64,000 nucleotides of DNA from Planctomycetaceae bacterium (GTDB taxonomy: Bacteria > Planctomycetota > Phycisphaerae > UBA1845 > UTPLA1), in assembly GCA_006969385.1 (NCBI GenBank), contig CP030884.1, positions 3,534,001 through 3,598,000 of the forward strand, in the 5' to 3' direction. Under the pieces are notes generated by a model, which made no database searches, was not told where the DNA came from, and worked only from the letters and a program-made list of their open reading frames with translations. Positions within the stretch are counted from its first letter, which is position 1. Each line of letters opens with the position of its first letter. The position numbers and the translations under genes were made by a program. Shown here piece after piece: positions 25,901-34,129 of the stretch.

Positions 25901-27471
25901 TCGCTCTTTTGTTGCATCTCGGCGAACAGCGTCTGCAACTTGTCGATCAATTCGCCGCTCTGATCCTTGGCCGAGCTGAGGAAGTCGCGCGTTTGCCCCT
26001 CGAGCCGCTTGGATAGATCGGCGGCGTCGGCGATGGCTTTGCTGACGCGCCGCTCGGATTCCTGCTGTTGGCGCAGCGCCGTTTGATGGATTTCGGAAGC
26101 TTGTCGTCGCAATTCGCGGACGGCATCGAGTTCGTCGCGACCTTCGCGCAGGATATCTTCGACGCGGTCTTTTTGGTTCTTCGAGAGGTTCGTGAATTCG
26201 TCGAGCATCGCCGCCGTGCGGGCCTCGATGTCGGCGCGGTTCTTTTCGGCTTGCGTGACGGCCTGCGCGGCGCGGCCTTCGATGGCTTGGGCCGATGTTT
26301 CAGCGCGTTTCAGCAATTCATCGAGTTGCGATTGCGATGACCGCGTTTCGGCTTTGATCTGGTCGAGCGCGCGGCGGGCGTCGGAAATTTCGCCGGGTTT
26401 GGGTGATTCTTTGGAGCTACTGCTCGATTCGATGCGGGTCAGGCTGGCTTCGAGTTGCTGCAGCCGTTGCGTGAGATTGGCGACGGCCTCTTTCGAGACC
26501 GATGGCATCGCGGGAGCGCCCAAAGCACCGACGGTTGCCGACATCGGTTTGGGCGCTTCACTTTCCGCACGCGCCGCCGGTGCAACGTGAGGTTCTTCCG
26601 GGACCCCTAAAGCTTGGCGGGCGAAGGCACCGTGCGGCTTGGGGCGGTCGCGCAAGGCGTCGAGCGACATCATTTGCTGGACGACTTCGTCGACGAGTTC
26701 TTCGGTGATCTTGCCGCTGCCGGCGCTGAAACCGGCGAGCAAGGCGTTATCGCAAATCTGGTTGATCAGGCGCGGAATGCCTTCGCTGTGACGGTAGACT
26801 GCTTCGATGCCTTTGCGGCTAAAGAGCGGCTCTTTGATAGCGGCCCCGGCGATCGACAGGCGATGATAGATGTAACCGGCGGTTAGCGGTTCGTTGAGGG
26901 CGCGCAGGTGGAACGTGCGGAAGACGCGTTGAAACGTCTGCCGCAGCGATGGGTGGCGGAAGGCCTCCTGTAATTCGGGTTGGCCTAGCAGAAGTACCTG
27001 AAGCAATTTGGCGTCGTCGGCTTCCAAGTTGCCGAGCATACGCAGTTCTTCGAGGGCTTCGAGCGGCAGGTTTTGCGCTTCGTCGATAACGACCACGGCC
27101 AATCGGTCGCGGGCGTATTGTTCGAGCAGAAATTCTTCCAGTTTATGAGTGAGTTCGGCGGAGCTTTCGGCCTCAGCGGTTTCGATTTCAAACTCGCGAC
27201 ATATGGCTTCGAGAAGTTCCGGGCCATTGAGTCGCGTGTTGGTGATGACGGCGGTGCGCACGTTGGCGTGCAGGCGGTTGAGCAGCAGCCGCGATAGCAG
27301 CGTCTTACCTGCACCGACCTCCCCCGTTACCAGTACAAAGCCCTTGCGTTCTTCGACGGCGTACAACAACGATGCCAGCGCCTCTTCGTGATCGGGCGAG
27401 TTAAAGAAGAAGCGGGGATCGGGCGTGTTGTTGAAGGGCGGTAGTTTTAGCCCGAAATGTTCGCAATACAT
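22954..27471 (-). CDS. Secretion-ATPase homologue (ExeA / exosortase-locus type) fused to a giant coiled coil
   Basis: The 1505-residue product has residues 1-270 as an AAA ATPase of the ExeA/GspA type: MYCEHFGLKLPPFNNTPDPR, Walker A GEVGAGKT (50-57), Walker B LAVVVIDEAQNL (124-135), then GIPRLINQICDNALLAGF. The remainder, about residues 330-1370, is almost entirely charged heptad sequence rich in Ala, Glu, Lys and Arg, with at least one long internal duplication (SERFREQAETLLHNAETMAE and SDRFREQSEALLKNAGKMAE). A Gly/Pro/Gln-rich C-terminus follows. Locus-type ATPases of exosortase systems are usually under 400 residues. The start at 27471 was chosen by family alignment and a GGAG ten bases before. 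The gene is divergent from the export gene. Confidence 0.8.
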   Translation of the reverse strand: MYCEHFGLKLPPFNNTPDPRFFFNSPDHEEALASLLYAVEERKGFVLVTGEVGAGKTLLSRLLLNRLHANVRTAVITNTRLNGPELLEAICREFEIETAEAESSAELTHKLEEFLLEQYARDRLAVVVIDEAQNLPLEALEELRMLGNLEADDAKLLQVLLLGQPELQEAFRHPSLRQTFQRVFRTFHLRALNEPLTAGYIYHRLSIAGAAIKEPLFSRKGIEAVYRHSEGIPRLINQICDNALLAGFSAGSGKITEELVDEVVQQMMSLDALRDRPKPHGAFARQALGVPEEPHVAPAARAESEAPKPMSATVGALGAPAMPSVSKEAVANLTQRLQQLEASLTRIESSSSSKESPKPGEISDARRALDQIKAETRSSQSQLDELLKRAETSAQAIEGRAAQAVTQAEKNRADIEARTAAMLDEFTNLSKNQKDRVEDILREGRDELDAVRELRRQASEIHQTALRQQQESERRVSKAIADAADLSKRLEGQTRDFLSSAKDQSGELIDKLQTLFAEMQQKSEASQQRMIEMLSQQRSDFEKAQITLDDATRKATARSNDVAKHSDEIISGLKTEAAEVITTIHGVRNRTVARSEQACQNADAFVTEMSAKMGKAHQNLIALANDAEAKVASATKALADVQNTLLADAEKGRRQADGINQQTRDILDETRRTCEALLGKLREEVAEQSRLAEKAWNETKERGTQTLGDVRSELESARTLTEKTRAELEAVVNRSHDELSKARAALEEDIETNRGAVAKLSQDALAVKLDFEQRFKSARAKLDQLLGDHDASVTERIESLRGHLTTTESEAERILDELKQALDRADTQSTDCRNRLEEVAANLRDESEAMIEKQRQAVAASQSQLEKLTETADSTTGRFQNELRQINESARSRMTAIGKELAEVLAKAIARADDVRKKTESESAQLAARLDKTRTEASDNVEKAEDAIRRIRMQSKSSLEEVRQCLTQMTERADAVRREIGSVGDEVKHISKETTDKLVKTGDRITMQVESLRKNAQDEADANVKRLTAVRQQVEQSAEQMRENASKLLDQVQAGTAALRRHAEDMLTQAQNGADKLNQSASTMMIQAQTSSERFREQAETLLHNAETMAEEIRGEVNELRAEVAEEADRAREDINASAEKMMTQAQGASDRFREQSEALLKNAGKMAEDIRGDIGALRNQVNEEAESVRSQITDARGEILNAREETAAVYEAADRARRESEKRAAEILKAAKDTQLKAENLLALPQQLVEEARQQATALSEMSRKVASIVKNLTEAGNKAEGNKKALDLARQEADDKLTTLKRHTERVGQLVGIIRQLYGTMDAKMDRLRGRLSQVDDLFRTVPQELNGIRAMLDDDDLSERRAQAAATPPADDRMHRAAPAPTKSGATAGVANTQPTGGRRDLPNLLSDDNDDQGGNTYRAEPNASGGATITVTKPQQKQTYQQRQSVVDPAAAKAAREEVRKTIQAGSLGDVVRRNQKLNQWLKDVLGEEGVDGPNEGGDER

Positions 27472-27875
27472 GCGCGGCGACTCCGAAGAACGCGGTGGTA
27501 GGTCGAGCGGCAAGTTTTGCGCGGCGCATGTCATGGTCGGCGCAGCACACGAGCGCTCGTTGACTATCGATGCATGAATTATCGGAATGCGATGTAAAGC
27601 GGCTTGATGATCGATGCGGATTGCTGACGCGAATGATGCGACGGGATCGATGTTATTTCGGGTCGCGCAACATCTGCCGATATTTTCGGAGGCGTCCCAG
27701 AATATCAAAGGTCACATATGATCGATGAGTAGGTTGCCCGTTCGCCGTCTTTATCAGCCAACTTCCCAAAACTCATTTATTCAGCCCCCCACGGGTGCAC
27801 CCGATAAGCCCTTCGAGTGAATCCGCAGATGCGGTCTCGCGCTGCGGACGGACGATCATGCGAAAGGACTTCGCC
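27472..27875. other. Divergent intergenic region at the head of the polysaccharide locus
   Basis: This 404-base region between the ATPase and the export lipoprotein presumably contains both promoters. The ATPase frame is open up to 27708, but without family similarity or ribosome binding site. No repeat or clear promoter was recognised. Confidence 0.4.
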
Positions 27876-28667
27876 ATGCAAATCTACGGACGGTACACGG
27901 ATGCCCCGCGACCACGACTGCGTTGGTCGGGCGTGTTGTTTCAAGTTTGTCTGGTCATCCTCATCTTCTGTGGCCTGTTTCTAATCGGCTGCGGGCCGAG
28001 CGATGCGGAGATCAACTCGTTCGTACACGACTACGAGGCGGAGGTCACGGGCACCGACTACATCGTGCAGCCCCCCGATCGGCTCGAAATCGCGTCGCCC
28101 AATGCGCCGGAGGTCGACGGTGAAGATGCTCGCGTTAATCCCGACGGCAAAATATCGCTCAAACTCATTGGCGATATCAAAGTGGCCGGGCTGACGCCGG
28201 TCGAAATCGCACGCAAACTCGAAACGAACTTACGCAAATATTACCAACGGCCCGTCGTTAGCGTGACGGTCGTCGAACGAAATAGCAAACGAATCTACGT
28301 CTTTGGAGAGGTTGCCGCGCCAGGTCCACGGGTTTACACCGGTCGCGATACGGTGCTATCCGTCTTGGGCGCTGCGCAACCGACATTTGCCGCATGGGCC
28401 GACCGAACGCATGTGATTCGACCGAGCCACGAAGATGGCAAACGCCGCATCATGATCGTGAACGCGAACGACATCATGAAGCGCGGTCAACTCGAGCATA
28501 ACTTTCACTTACTCGAAGGCGATATTCTATACGTGCCCCCGACACCATTGGCTTACGTGGGCCAGAAGCTGACCGAATTGTTCCAGCCGGTGCAACCGGC
28601 AGGTGCGGCAATCAATACGTCGGGTATTGCCTTTGACGCATCGCAGCGCTTCGAGCGCAACCGTTAG
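27876..28667 (+). CDS. Wza-like polysaccharide export lipoprotein
   Basis: The 263-residue product has an N-terminal hydrophobic segment ending in lipobox LIGC (about residues 39-42). A polysaccharide export domain follows: DYIVQPPDRLEIASPNAPEV, then VNPDGKISLKLIGDIKVAGL and EIARKLETNLRKYYQRPVVSV. A SLBB-like region comes next (RIYVFGEVAAPGPRVYTGRD and EGDILYVPPTPL). Such proteins form or gate the outer-membrane channel for exopolysaccharide. AAAGGA stands eight bases before the ATG at 27876, which decides the start. It is the first gene of a long same-strand locus. Confidence 0.9.
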   Translation: MQIYGRYTDAPRPRLRWSGVLFQVCLVILIFCGLFLIGCGPSDAEINSFVHDYEAEVTGTDYIVQPPDRLEIASPNAPEVDGEDARVNPDGKISLKLIGDIKVAGLTPVEIARKLETNLRKYYQRPVVSVTVVERNSKRIYVFGEVAAPGPRVYTGRDTVLSVLGAAQPTFAAWADRTHVIRPSHEDGKRRIMIVNANDIMKRGQLEHNFHLLEGDILYVPPTPLAYVGQKLTELFQPVQPAGAAINTSGIAFDASQRFERNR

Positions 28668-28726
28668 GCGTTTTTTGTTTCCGCTGCGGCTTGCGGAAGC
28701 AAGTCGCCGTTAAGGATTCATGCATT

Positions 28727-30432
28727 ATGCAACAGTTCTCGCAAAGCCATCTCGATGAGTTTTCCGTCAACGACGTGCGGCATACGCTGCGCGAAATCTG
28801 GCGCGTGGTTCGCGCCCGTCGTTGGCTGTTTATCTTTCCGACATTCAGCCTGATGGGGTTGGCCTTTGTCGGCTCGTTGTTTATCCCGCGCGATTACGAA
28901 GGCGCCGCCCTCGTGCGCAGCGAAGCTGATCCAATTTTCTCCATCGTCAACAAGTCGACCTGGGCGCAGCCGCTGGCCGACGTGAAGGCGCGGATGATCG
29001 AGGAAGTGCGCAAGCCGGAAATGATCGAGTCGGTCCTGCGCGATCAGGGTTGGTTCGATGGGCTGCCACGACTGGGGACGGTCGGCTCGCGCCGGAAGGT
29101 GTGACGCGCAAGAAGCAGATGGTTGCTCAGGTTGAAGCGGGCCTGTCCGCCAAGTTGATTTCCGATTCCGACAACGTGCAGATCACGAAGATATCCCTAC
29201 GCCATCCCAATAAGAAGATGGTGCCCGCTGTGCTGGAAGGCTTACGGGCTCGGTATATTCCGAAGGCGACCGACTTGGCAGTCAACGCCTTGCAGGACGC
29301 CCATGCGTTCTTGATGTCCGAAGCGGATCAATCGCGCGAAAAGATCGCCGCGTTGCAACAGCGCTTGCTCGAGTTTGAGGTGAAATACCCGAGCATCAAC
29401 CCGGAGCAACCGGACGTCACGCAGGCGGAAGAGTCGCGACTGATCTTTGAGAAGATCGATCTCGAGCGAGACATTAGCAACTTCAAGGCGACTAAGCTCG
29501 AACTGCAGCGCAAGCTAGCCGTGGCGGAATCTCCGGATTCGCCGACTAAGCCGACGGTAAAGCAAACAGCTCCGAACCCCAGGTATGCGGGGCTGGCCCA
29601 GGAGATCGAACGCATCACCGCCGAGATTCAGCAAGGGCTTACGATCAAGGAAATGACGGCGTCTCACCCGGAGATCGTGCGACTTAACGATTTGCTCGAC
29701 ATGCGCAAGGCGGAGCTGGAAAACACGCCGCCGACGGTCGCGATCAACGACGTGCCCGAGGAATTGATCAAGGTCCAACACGCGGCGAAGCTGACAGAAG
29801 CCGATCTCGGCTCGGTTCAGAATCAGCTCACCAACACCGAAGCGCGACTGGCCGTCGTGACCGGACGTTTGGCGGAAATCGAACGCAGCCGCACGTTGGC
29901 ACTCGAACATCGTCACCTGTATCACAAAACCAAGGCCGAGATTCGACGTTTGGAATCGGAATTGCGCGATTGGCAAGATCACATCGCGCCGGTCGCACAG
30001 GTGCTGTATCTCGAAAACATGAATCGTGCGGTTCGCTTCGAAGCGATGCAGGATGCATGGGTTACGCGCACACCGATTACGCCGAAGGTCTCGTTGGTCA
30101 TGTTGGTCTGCGTGGGATTGGGCGTGGCGGTCGGCATTTTGAGCGTCGTCATCGCCGAACTTATCGATCACTCGTATCGCACGGCAAAGCAATTGACGAC
30201 TTCGCTCGGCATTCCCGTGATCGAGAGCATTGATGAGATCATTACCGCCGGTGCGTCGCGGCAACGACTGTTGCGGCGCATGGTAATTCTGCCGCTGGCA
30301 GGCATGCTGGTGGTGGCAGGGGCGGTTACTGCTGGTGCCGTGGCGTACGGTAGCTTGCAGCAGCCCGAGAAGTATCAACAGTTAACGCAATCCACCACCG
30401 AGCTGTTCGACAGCTTGGTCGGGGGCGAATAG
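28727..30432 (+). pseudogene. Polysaccharide chain-length determinant (Wzz/GNVR type), frameshifted
   Basis: The N-terminal part, from ATG 28727, holds a Wzz-like start: DVRHTLREIWRVVRARRWLF, a membrane helix (LFIFPTFSLMGLAFVGSLFI) and YEGAALVRSEADPIF. It breaks at about 29078. The next frame, open to 30432, carries the coiled-coil periplasmic part and the second membrane helix (VSLVMLVCVGLGVAVGILSV), with a further hydrophobic C-terminal segment. One extra G in the G4 run at 29074-29077 would join them into a single 568-residue protein. Either the gene is broken or the sequence has a one-base error. The gene lies between export and kinase genes, as expected for a co-polymerase. Confidence 0.8.
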
Positions 30433-30462
30433 GTCGCCTGTTAGTCGAAAGGAATACGCATC

Positions 30463-31377
30463 ATGGGTCGCATTGCCGAAGCACTCAAACGCGCCGAAGT
30501 CGAACGAGCGCAAGCGCATCAGCGCAACGCCACCTCTGTACCGCGCGTGATCGTCGATCCCGAAACGGCCGACGTTCGTTCGATCCTGCCGGATCGCAGC
30601 ATGTTTCGCGCGATTGGGCGCGCCGATAGCAACGTTGCAAGCGAGCCGCTCCTTCGCAAGGGTATGACCACGCAACAGTTGGCACCGACGCCGCCGTGGG
30701 ATGTGCATGGAACCGTCGTGACGGCGATCGACCGTAGCTCGATCATCACCGAAGAATACCGTGCGGCGCGCACGTGGCTCCTGCGGCGCAACACAACCGG
30801 CAAGCGCAACGCTATTGCGGTCACCAGTAGCGTGCCCAAAGAAGGTAAAAGTGTTACCACTGCCAATCTTGCCGTGGTGATGGCTGAAGTGCGGCACCTG
30901 AACGTCTTGGCGATCGACTGCGACTTTCGTCAGTCGAGTCTGGCACGGCTTTATAAAATGCCGAACTCACCGGGCTTGTCGGACGTGCTGGCGGGCCGAT
31001 GCTCCCTCGACGATGCCATCGAAGCGACGCCGTTGGGGAATTTGTCGCTGCTGCCGGCGGGAACTTGTCACGATCTGAACCCGACCGAGCTGCTGAATTC
31101 GCGGGGGGCCGCCGCCGTTTTCGACGAATTACGCGAGAGGTTTCATTACATTTTCGTCGATACTCCACCGGTACAGGCTTTGTCGGATGTGGGCGCAATC
31201 GGTGCGCTTTGCACCGGCGTGGTGTTGGTGGTGCGGATGAACAAGACGGCCGCCCACTTGGTGCGTCAGTCGTTGCACTGGCTGCAATCGAACAAGCTCA
31301 ATGTCCTCGGATGTATTGCCGCCGACTGCCGAGCCAAAGGCTCGCGCTACGAATATGAAGACAGCGACGAGGTCTAA
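30463..31377 (+). CDS. CpsD/CapB-type ATPase (BY-kinase-like tyrosine autokinase)
   Basis: The 304-residue product begins MGRIAEALKRAEVERAQ. The kinase-type Walker A SSVPKEGKSVTTANLA is at about 122-137, Walker A' VLAIDCDFRQ at 148-157, and Walker B YIFVDTPPVQALSD near residue 229. The C-terminus has a minimal tyrosine cluster (SRYEYEDSDEV). Proteins of this type work with the Wzz-like co-polymerase to set chain length and export. The RBS AAAGGA is well placed. The end overlaps the start of the FemAB-like gene by 23 bases. Confidence 0.9.
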   Translation: MGRIAEALKRAEVERAQAHQRNATSVPRVIVDPETADVRSILPDRSMFRAIGRADSNVASEPLLRKGMTTQQLAPTPPWDVHGTVVTAIDRSSIITEEYRAARTWLLRRNTTGKRNAIAVTSSVPKEGKSVTTANLAVVMAEVRHLNVLAIDCDFRQSSLARLYKMPNSPGLSDVLAGRCSLDDAIEATPLGNLSLLPAGTCHDLNPTELLNSRGAAAVFDELRERFHYIFVDTPPVQALSDVGAIGALCTGVVLVVRMNKTAAHLVRQSLHWLQSNKLNVLGCIAADCRAKGSRYEYEDSDEV

Positions 31378-32482
31378 GTCGGACGCGTCGTCGGGAATTT
31401 CTGCATCCGCTATTTATCTACCGGAACCGGGCGTGCCCGCGCCGGCGTATCACATCGAGCCACTTCGAGCCGAATCGCAGCGCGATTGGCAAGAGTTCGT
31501 CGTCAGCCATGACGATGCAACGCTCTTTCACGACCTTGCCTGGCAGCGGGCGGTCCAAGCGTGCTTTCCGCATCGCGCCCATTATTTGCTTGCACGCCGC
31601 GGTACAGCAGTTGCGGGCATCCTTCCACTGTTCGAGATTCGCAGCCATTTTTCACCCACGTTTCTCTTAAGTATGCCGTACGCCACGTACGGTGGTATCG
31701 CGGCTACGGATGGTGCTGTTGCGAACGCTCTGTTCGACGCCGCGTGCGTATTACGCGAGAAGTTGGCGGCCGCCAGCATTCAGTTGCGCAGCGAGCGGGC
31801 GATGATTCGCGACTTGCCCGTGCAGCAAACGCACGCGGCGTTCCGTAAACCCTTGCCCAATTGCGAAGCTGATGTTCCCGCTGTGTATCCGCGCAAAGCG
31901 CGTGCCGCAGCGCGCCAAGCAGGGCAGCGCTATCCGTTGGTCGTCGAGAACGACGCAGGCAACCTGCGCGACGTTTGGTGGCTCTATGCCAGATCGATGC
32001 GCCGGCTGGGCTCGCCAAACTATCCGTTAAATTTCTTTCAGGCGCTGCATCGTGGTTTTGGTAATCGCTGTGTCGTGCAACTTTTGCGCCTCGAAGGGCG
32101 ACCGGTGGCGGGATTGATCTCATTCGTGTTCAAAGACGCCATCATGCCGTATTTCGTGGGCGTGGATGAGCGCGTGAAGCTATACGGTCTGACGCATTAT
32201 CTGTATCAGCAGTGCATGTTGGCGGGCGTACGGCGGGGCTGCAGCGTTTTCGACTTCGGTCGCACGAGGTACGACAACAAAGGCCCGTTTGATTTCAAAA
32301 GGCACTGCGGCTTTGAGCCGACACCATTGGAGTATCAAACCTTTGTTCCGAACGGGGCGCGACAGCCGGAGTTATCTCCCACGTCCGCCCGCTGGCAGCT
32401 GGCTCGGCGCGTTTGGCGCTACCTGCCCTTGTCGATTACTCGGCCCGTCGGAGCGTGGGCCGCCCGGTCCATTCCGGGATAG
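31355..32482 (+). CDS. FemAB-like protein of exosortase-associated polysaccharide loci
   Basis: The 375-residue product has a GNAT/FemAB-type fold: HDDATLFHDLAWQRAVQACF, YLLARRGTAVAGILPLFEIR, LSMPYATYGGIAA, and a C-terminal signature FDFGRTRYDNKGPFDFKRHC-GFEPTPLEYQ. This resembles the FemAB-related family described in PEP-CTERM/exosortase loci. FemAB enzymes transfer amino acids from aminoacyl-tRNA; the substrate of this subgroup is not established. ATG 31355 lies inside the preceding gene and fits the alignment better than 31301. Confidence 0.8.
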   Translation: MKTATRSKSDASSGISASAIYLPEPGVPAPAYHIEPLRAESQRDWQEFVVSHDDATLFHDLAWQRAVQACFPHRAHYLLARRGTAVAGILPLFEIRSHFSPTFLLSMPYATYGGIAATDGAVANALFDAACVLREKLAAASIQLRSERAMIRDLPVQQTHAAFRKPLPNCEADVPAVYPRKARAAARQAGQRYPLVVENDAGNLRDVWWLYARSMRRLGSPNYPLNFFQALHRGFGNRCVVQLLRLEGRPVAGLISFVFKDAIMPYFVGVDERVKLYGLTHYLYQQCMLAGVRRGCSVFDFGRTRYDNKGPFDFKRHCGFEPTPLEYQTFVPNGARQPELSPTSARWQLARRVWRYLPLSITRPVGAWAARSIPG

Positions 32483-32514
32483 ACCTTCGGGATGCAGTGG
32501 GGGAACCTGCCATC

Positions 32515-33843
32515 GTGAACCAGCGACGCAATATTCTCTATCTGACCAACCGTCTGCCGTATCCGCCCGACAAAGGCGATCGCATTCGCACCTTCCATCA
32601 AATCGATCGATTGGCACTGTCGCACAACGTGTATTGCGCCACCTTCGTTGAAAACGAACGGGATGCGCTGCGCGTTCGTCATCTGCGGCGTTGGTGTCGC
32701 GGCGTGATCGCTGTGAACTGGAATCGACGATGGGCGACGGTTAAAGCGGGGCTGTCGCTGCTTAGCGGGCGCACGTTCACGCAAGGTGCATACGCCAGTA
32801 CCGAGATGACGGATCGCATCGCGCGGTTGTCGCAAAAGGTATCCTTCGACTCGGTAATATGCTTCTCGTCGATCATGGCGCCGTTTCTCGATGCGATCGA
32901 TGGAACACCGCGCTGCATATTGGATTTGTGCGATGTCGATAGCGGCAAATGGGCCGATTACGCTCAACGCGCCGCGTGGCCCAAGTCGTGGGTGTACGGC
33001 ATGGAAGCCCGTCGGCTGCGCAAGTACGAAATGAAGATATCACGCTTTGCCGACGTGACGACGGTCATCACGCAGGGTGAGAAACAACTGCTTAATGCAA
33101 GCGATGATGCCAAGGTGCGCGTCGTTCCCAACGGCGTGCATCCGGCGTCTGTCGGCTTGAAGCTCGCGTCGCGCTGCGGCCCGGTCGTGTCATTTCTCGG
33201 ATCGATGAACTACGCGCCCAATGCGCAGGCTGTCGAATGGTTTGCGGAAAAGGTCTGGCCCGTGGTATATCGCGAGCATCCACAAGCACAGTTTTTGATC
33301 GTCGGTCGCGAGCCGACGCGCGCCGTGCGCCGCTTGGATGGTCGAAACGGTATGCAAGTGACCGGCGGCGTGAAGGATACGCTTCCCTACGTCGATCGCA
33401 GCCGAATCTGCGTCGCGCCCTTGCAGATCGCGCGCGGCTTGCCCAACAAGATTTTGGAAGCGATGGCTGCCGGACGACCCGTAGTTGCGACACCGAAAGC
33501 GGCGGCCTGCGTCAACGCAGAGCACGGTCGGCATCTGCTGATCGGCGGTGACGCATCGGAGTTTGCGCGACACGTCTGCGATTTACTCAGCAACGATGAG
33601 ATGGTGGCGAAACTGGCCGATGCGGGGCGGTCCTTCGTCAGCCATCATTACGATTGGCAGACCATACTCGATGACTTTGAGGCCATCGTGACGGAGCGCG
33701 ATGTTGCGCTTAAGCGCGACGCGATGATCGTGCGCACGCAACTGGCAGCCGGCATTCTGCCGGCGTCGGTCGTATTGCCCGATTCAGTGCAGGCGCTAAT
33801 CGACCATCAACGCGGGGCGTCGAACGACAGCCAGATGATCTAA
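32515..33843 (+). CDS. GT4 glycosyltransferase, exosortase-locus type
   Basis: The 442-residue product begins (V)NQRRNILYLTNRLPYPPDKG, then DRIRTFHQIDRL. It shows the GT-B signatures VVSFLGSMNYAPNAQAVEWF, FLIVGREPTRAVRRL and a C-terminal ARGLPNKILEAMAAGRPVVA, with CILDLCDVDSGKW in the first half. This pattern corresponds to the sugar transferase family described in PEP-CTERM/EpsH systems. It would add a sugar to the growing repeat unit at the inner membrane. GTG at 32515 is chosen, preceded by GGGGGA. It follows the FemAB-like gene by 32 bases. Confidence 0.85.
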   Translation: MNQRRNILYLTNRLPYPPDKGDRIRTFHQIDRLALSHNVYCATFVENERDALRVRHLRRWCRGVIAVNWNRRWATVKAGLSLLSGRTFTQGAYASTEMTDRIARLSQKVSFDSVICFSSIMAPFLDAIDGTPRCILDLCDVDSGKWADYAQRAAWPKSWVYGMEARRLRKYEMKISRFADVTTVITQGEKQLLNASDDAKVRVVPNGVHPASVGLKLASRCGPVVSFLGSMNYAPNAQAVEWFAEKVWPVVYREHPQAQFLIVGREPTRAVRRLDGRNGMQVTGGVKDTLPYVDRSRICVAPLQIARGLPNKILEAMAAGRPVVATPKAAACVNAEHGRHLLIGGDASEFARHVCDLLSNDEMVAKLADAGRSFVSHHYDWQTILDDFEAIVTERDVALKRDAMIVRTQLAAGILPASVVLPDSVQALIDHQRGASNDSQMI

Positions 33844-34129
33844 GGTGGGTCACGCCTGTACGCGAGGGATCAGGCTCAGACGCCCGCAAGTCGTCAGCGC
33901 ACACGCATGTAATGCGGGCTTATCTTGCTCGTAACGCACAAGTATCTAATTGAGAATGCCTAGCAGCTACTTGAGGCGCAATTTTTGCGCGGTTGCGTAG
34001 GCCGCTCGATCGTCGCAATCGTTTCAGTCACTGACCGAAACGCTCGATAACTTATGAGACCTCTGTGTGGCATCGCGCGACCGGCGCGGGGCCATCGTCG
34101 AGGCGTAGCGACGACCGAGTGAAGGACGG

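Noticed and set aside
24580..26016. Open frame of 478 codons on the plus strand
   Set aside because: It is antisense to the coiled-coil part of the ATPase, whose charged heptad codons leave the opposite frame open. It has no family motif and no initiation signal.
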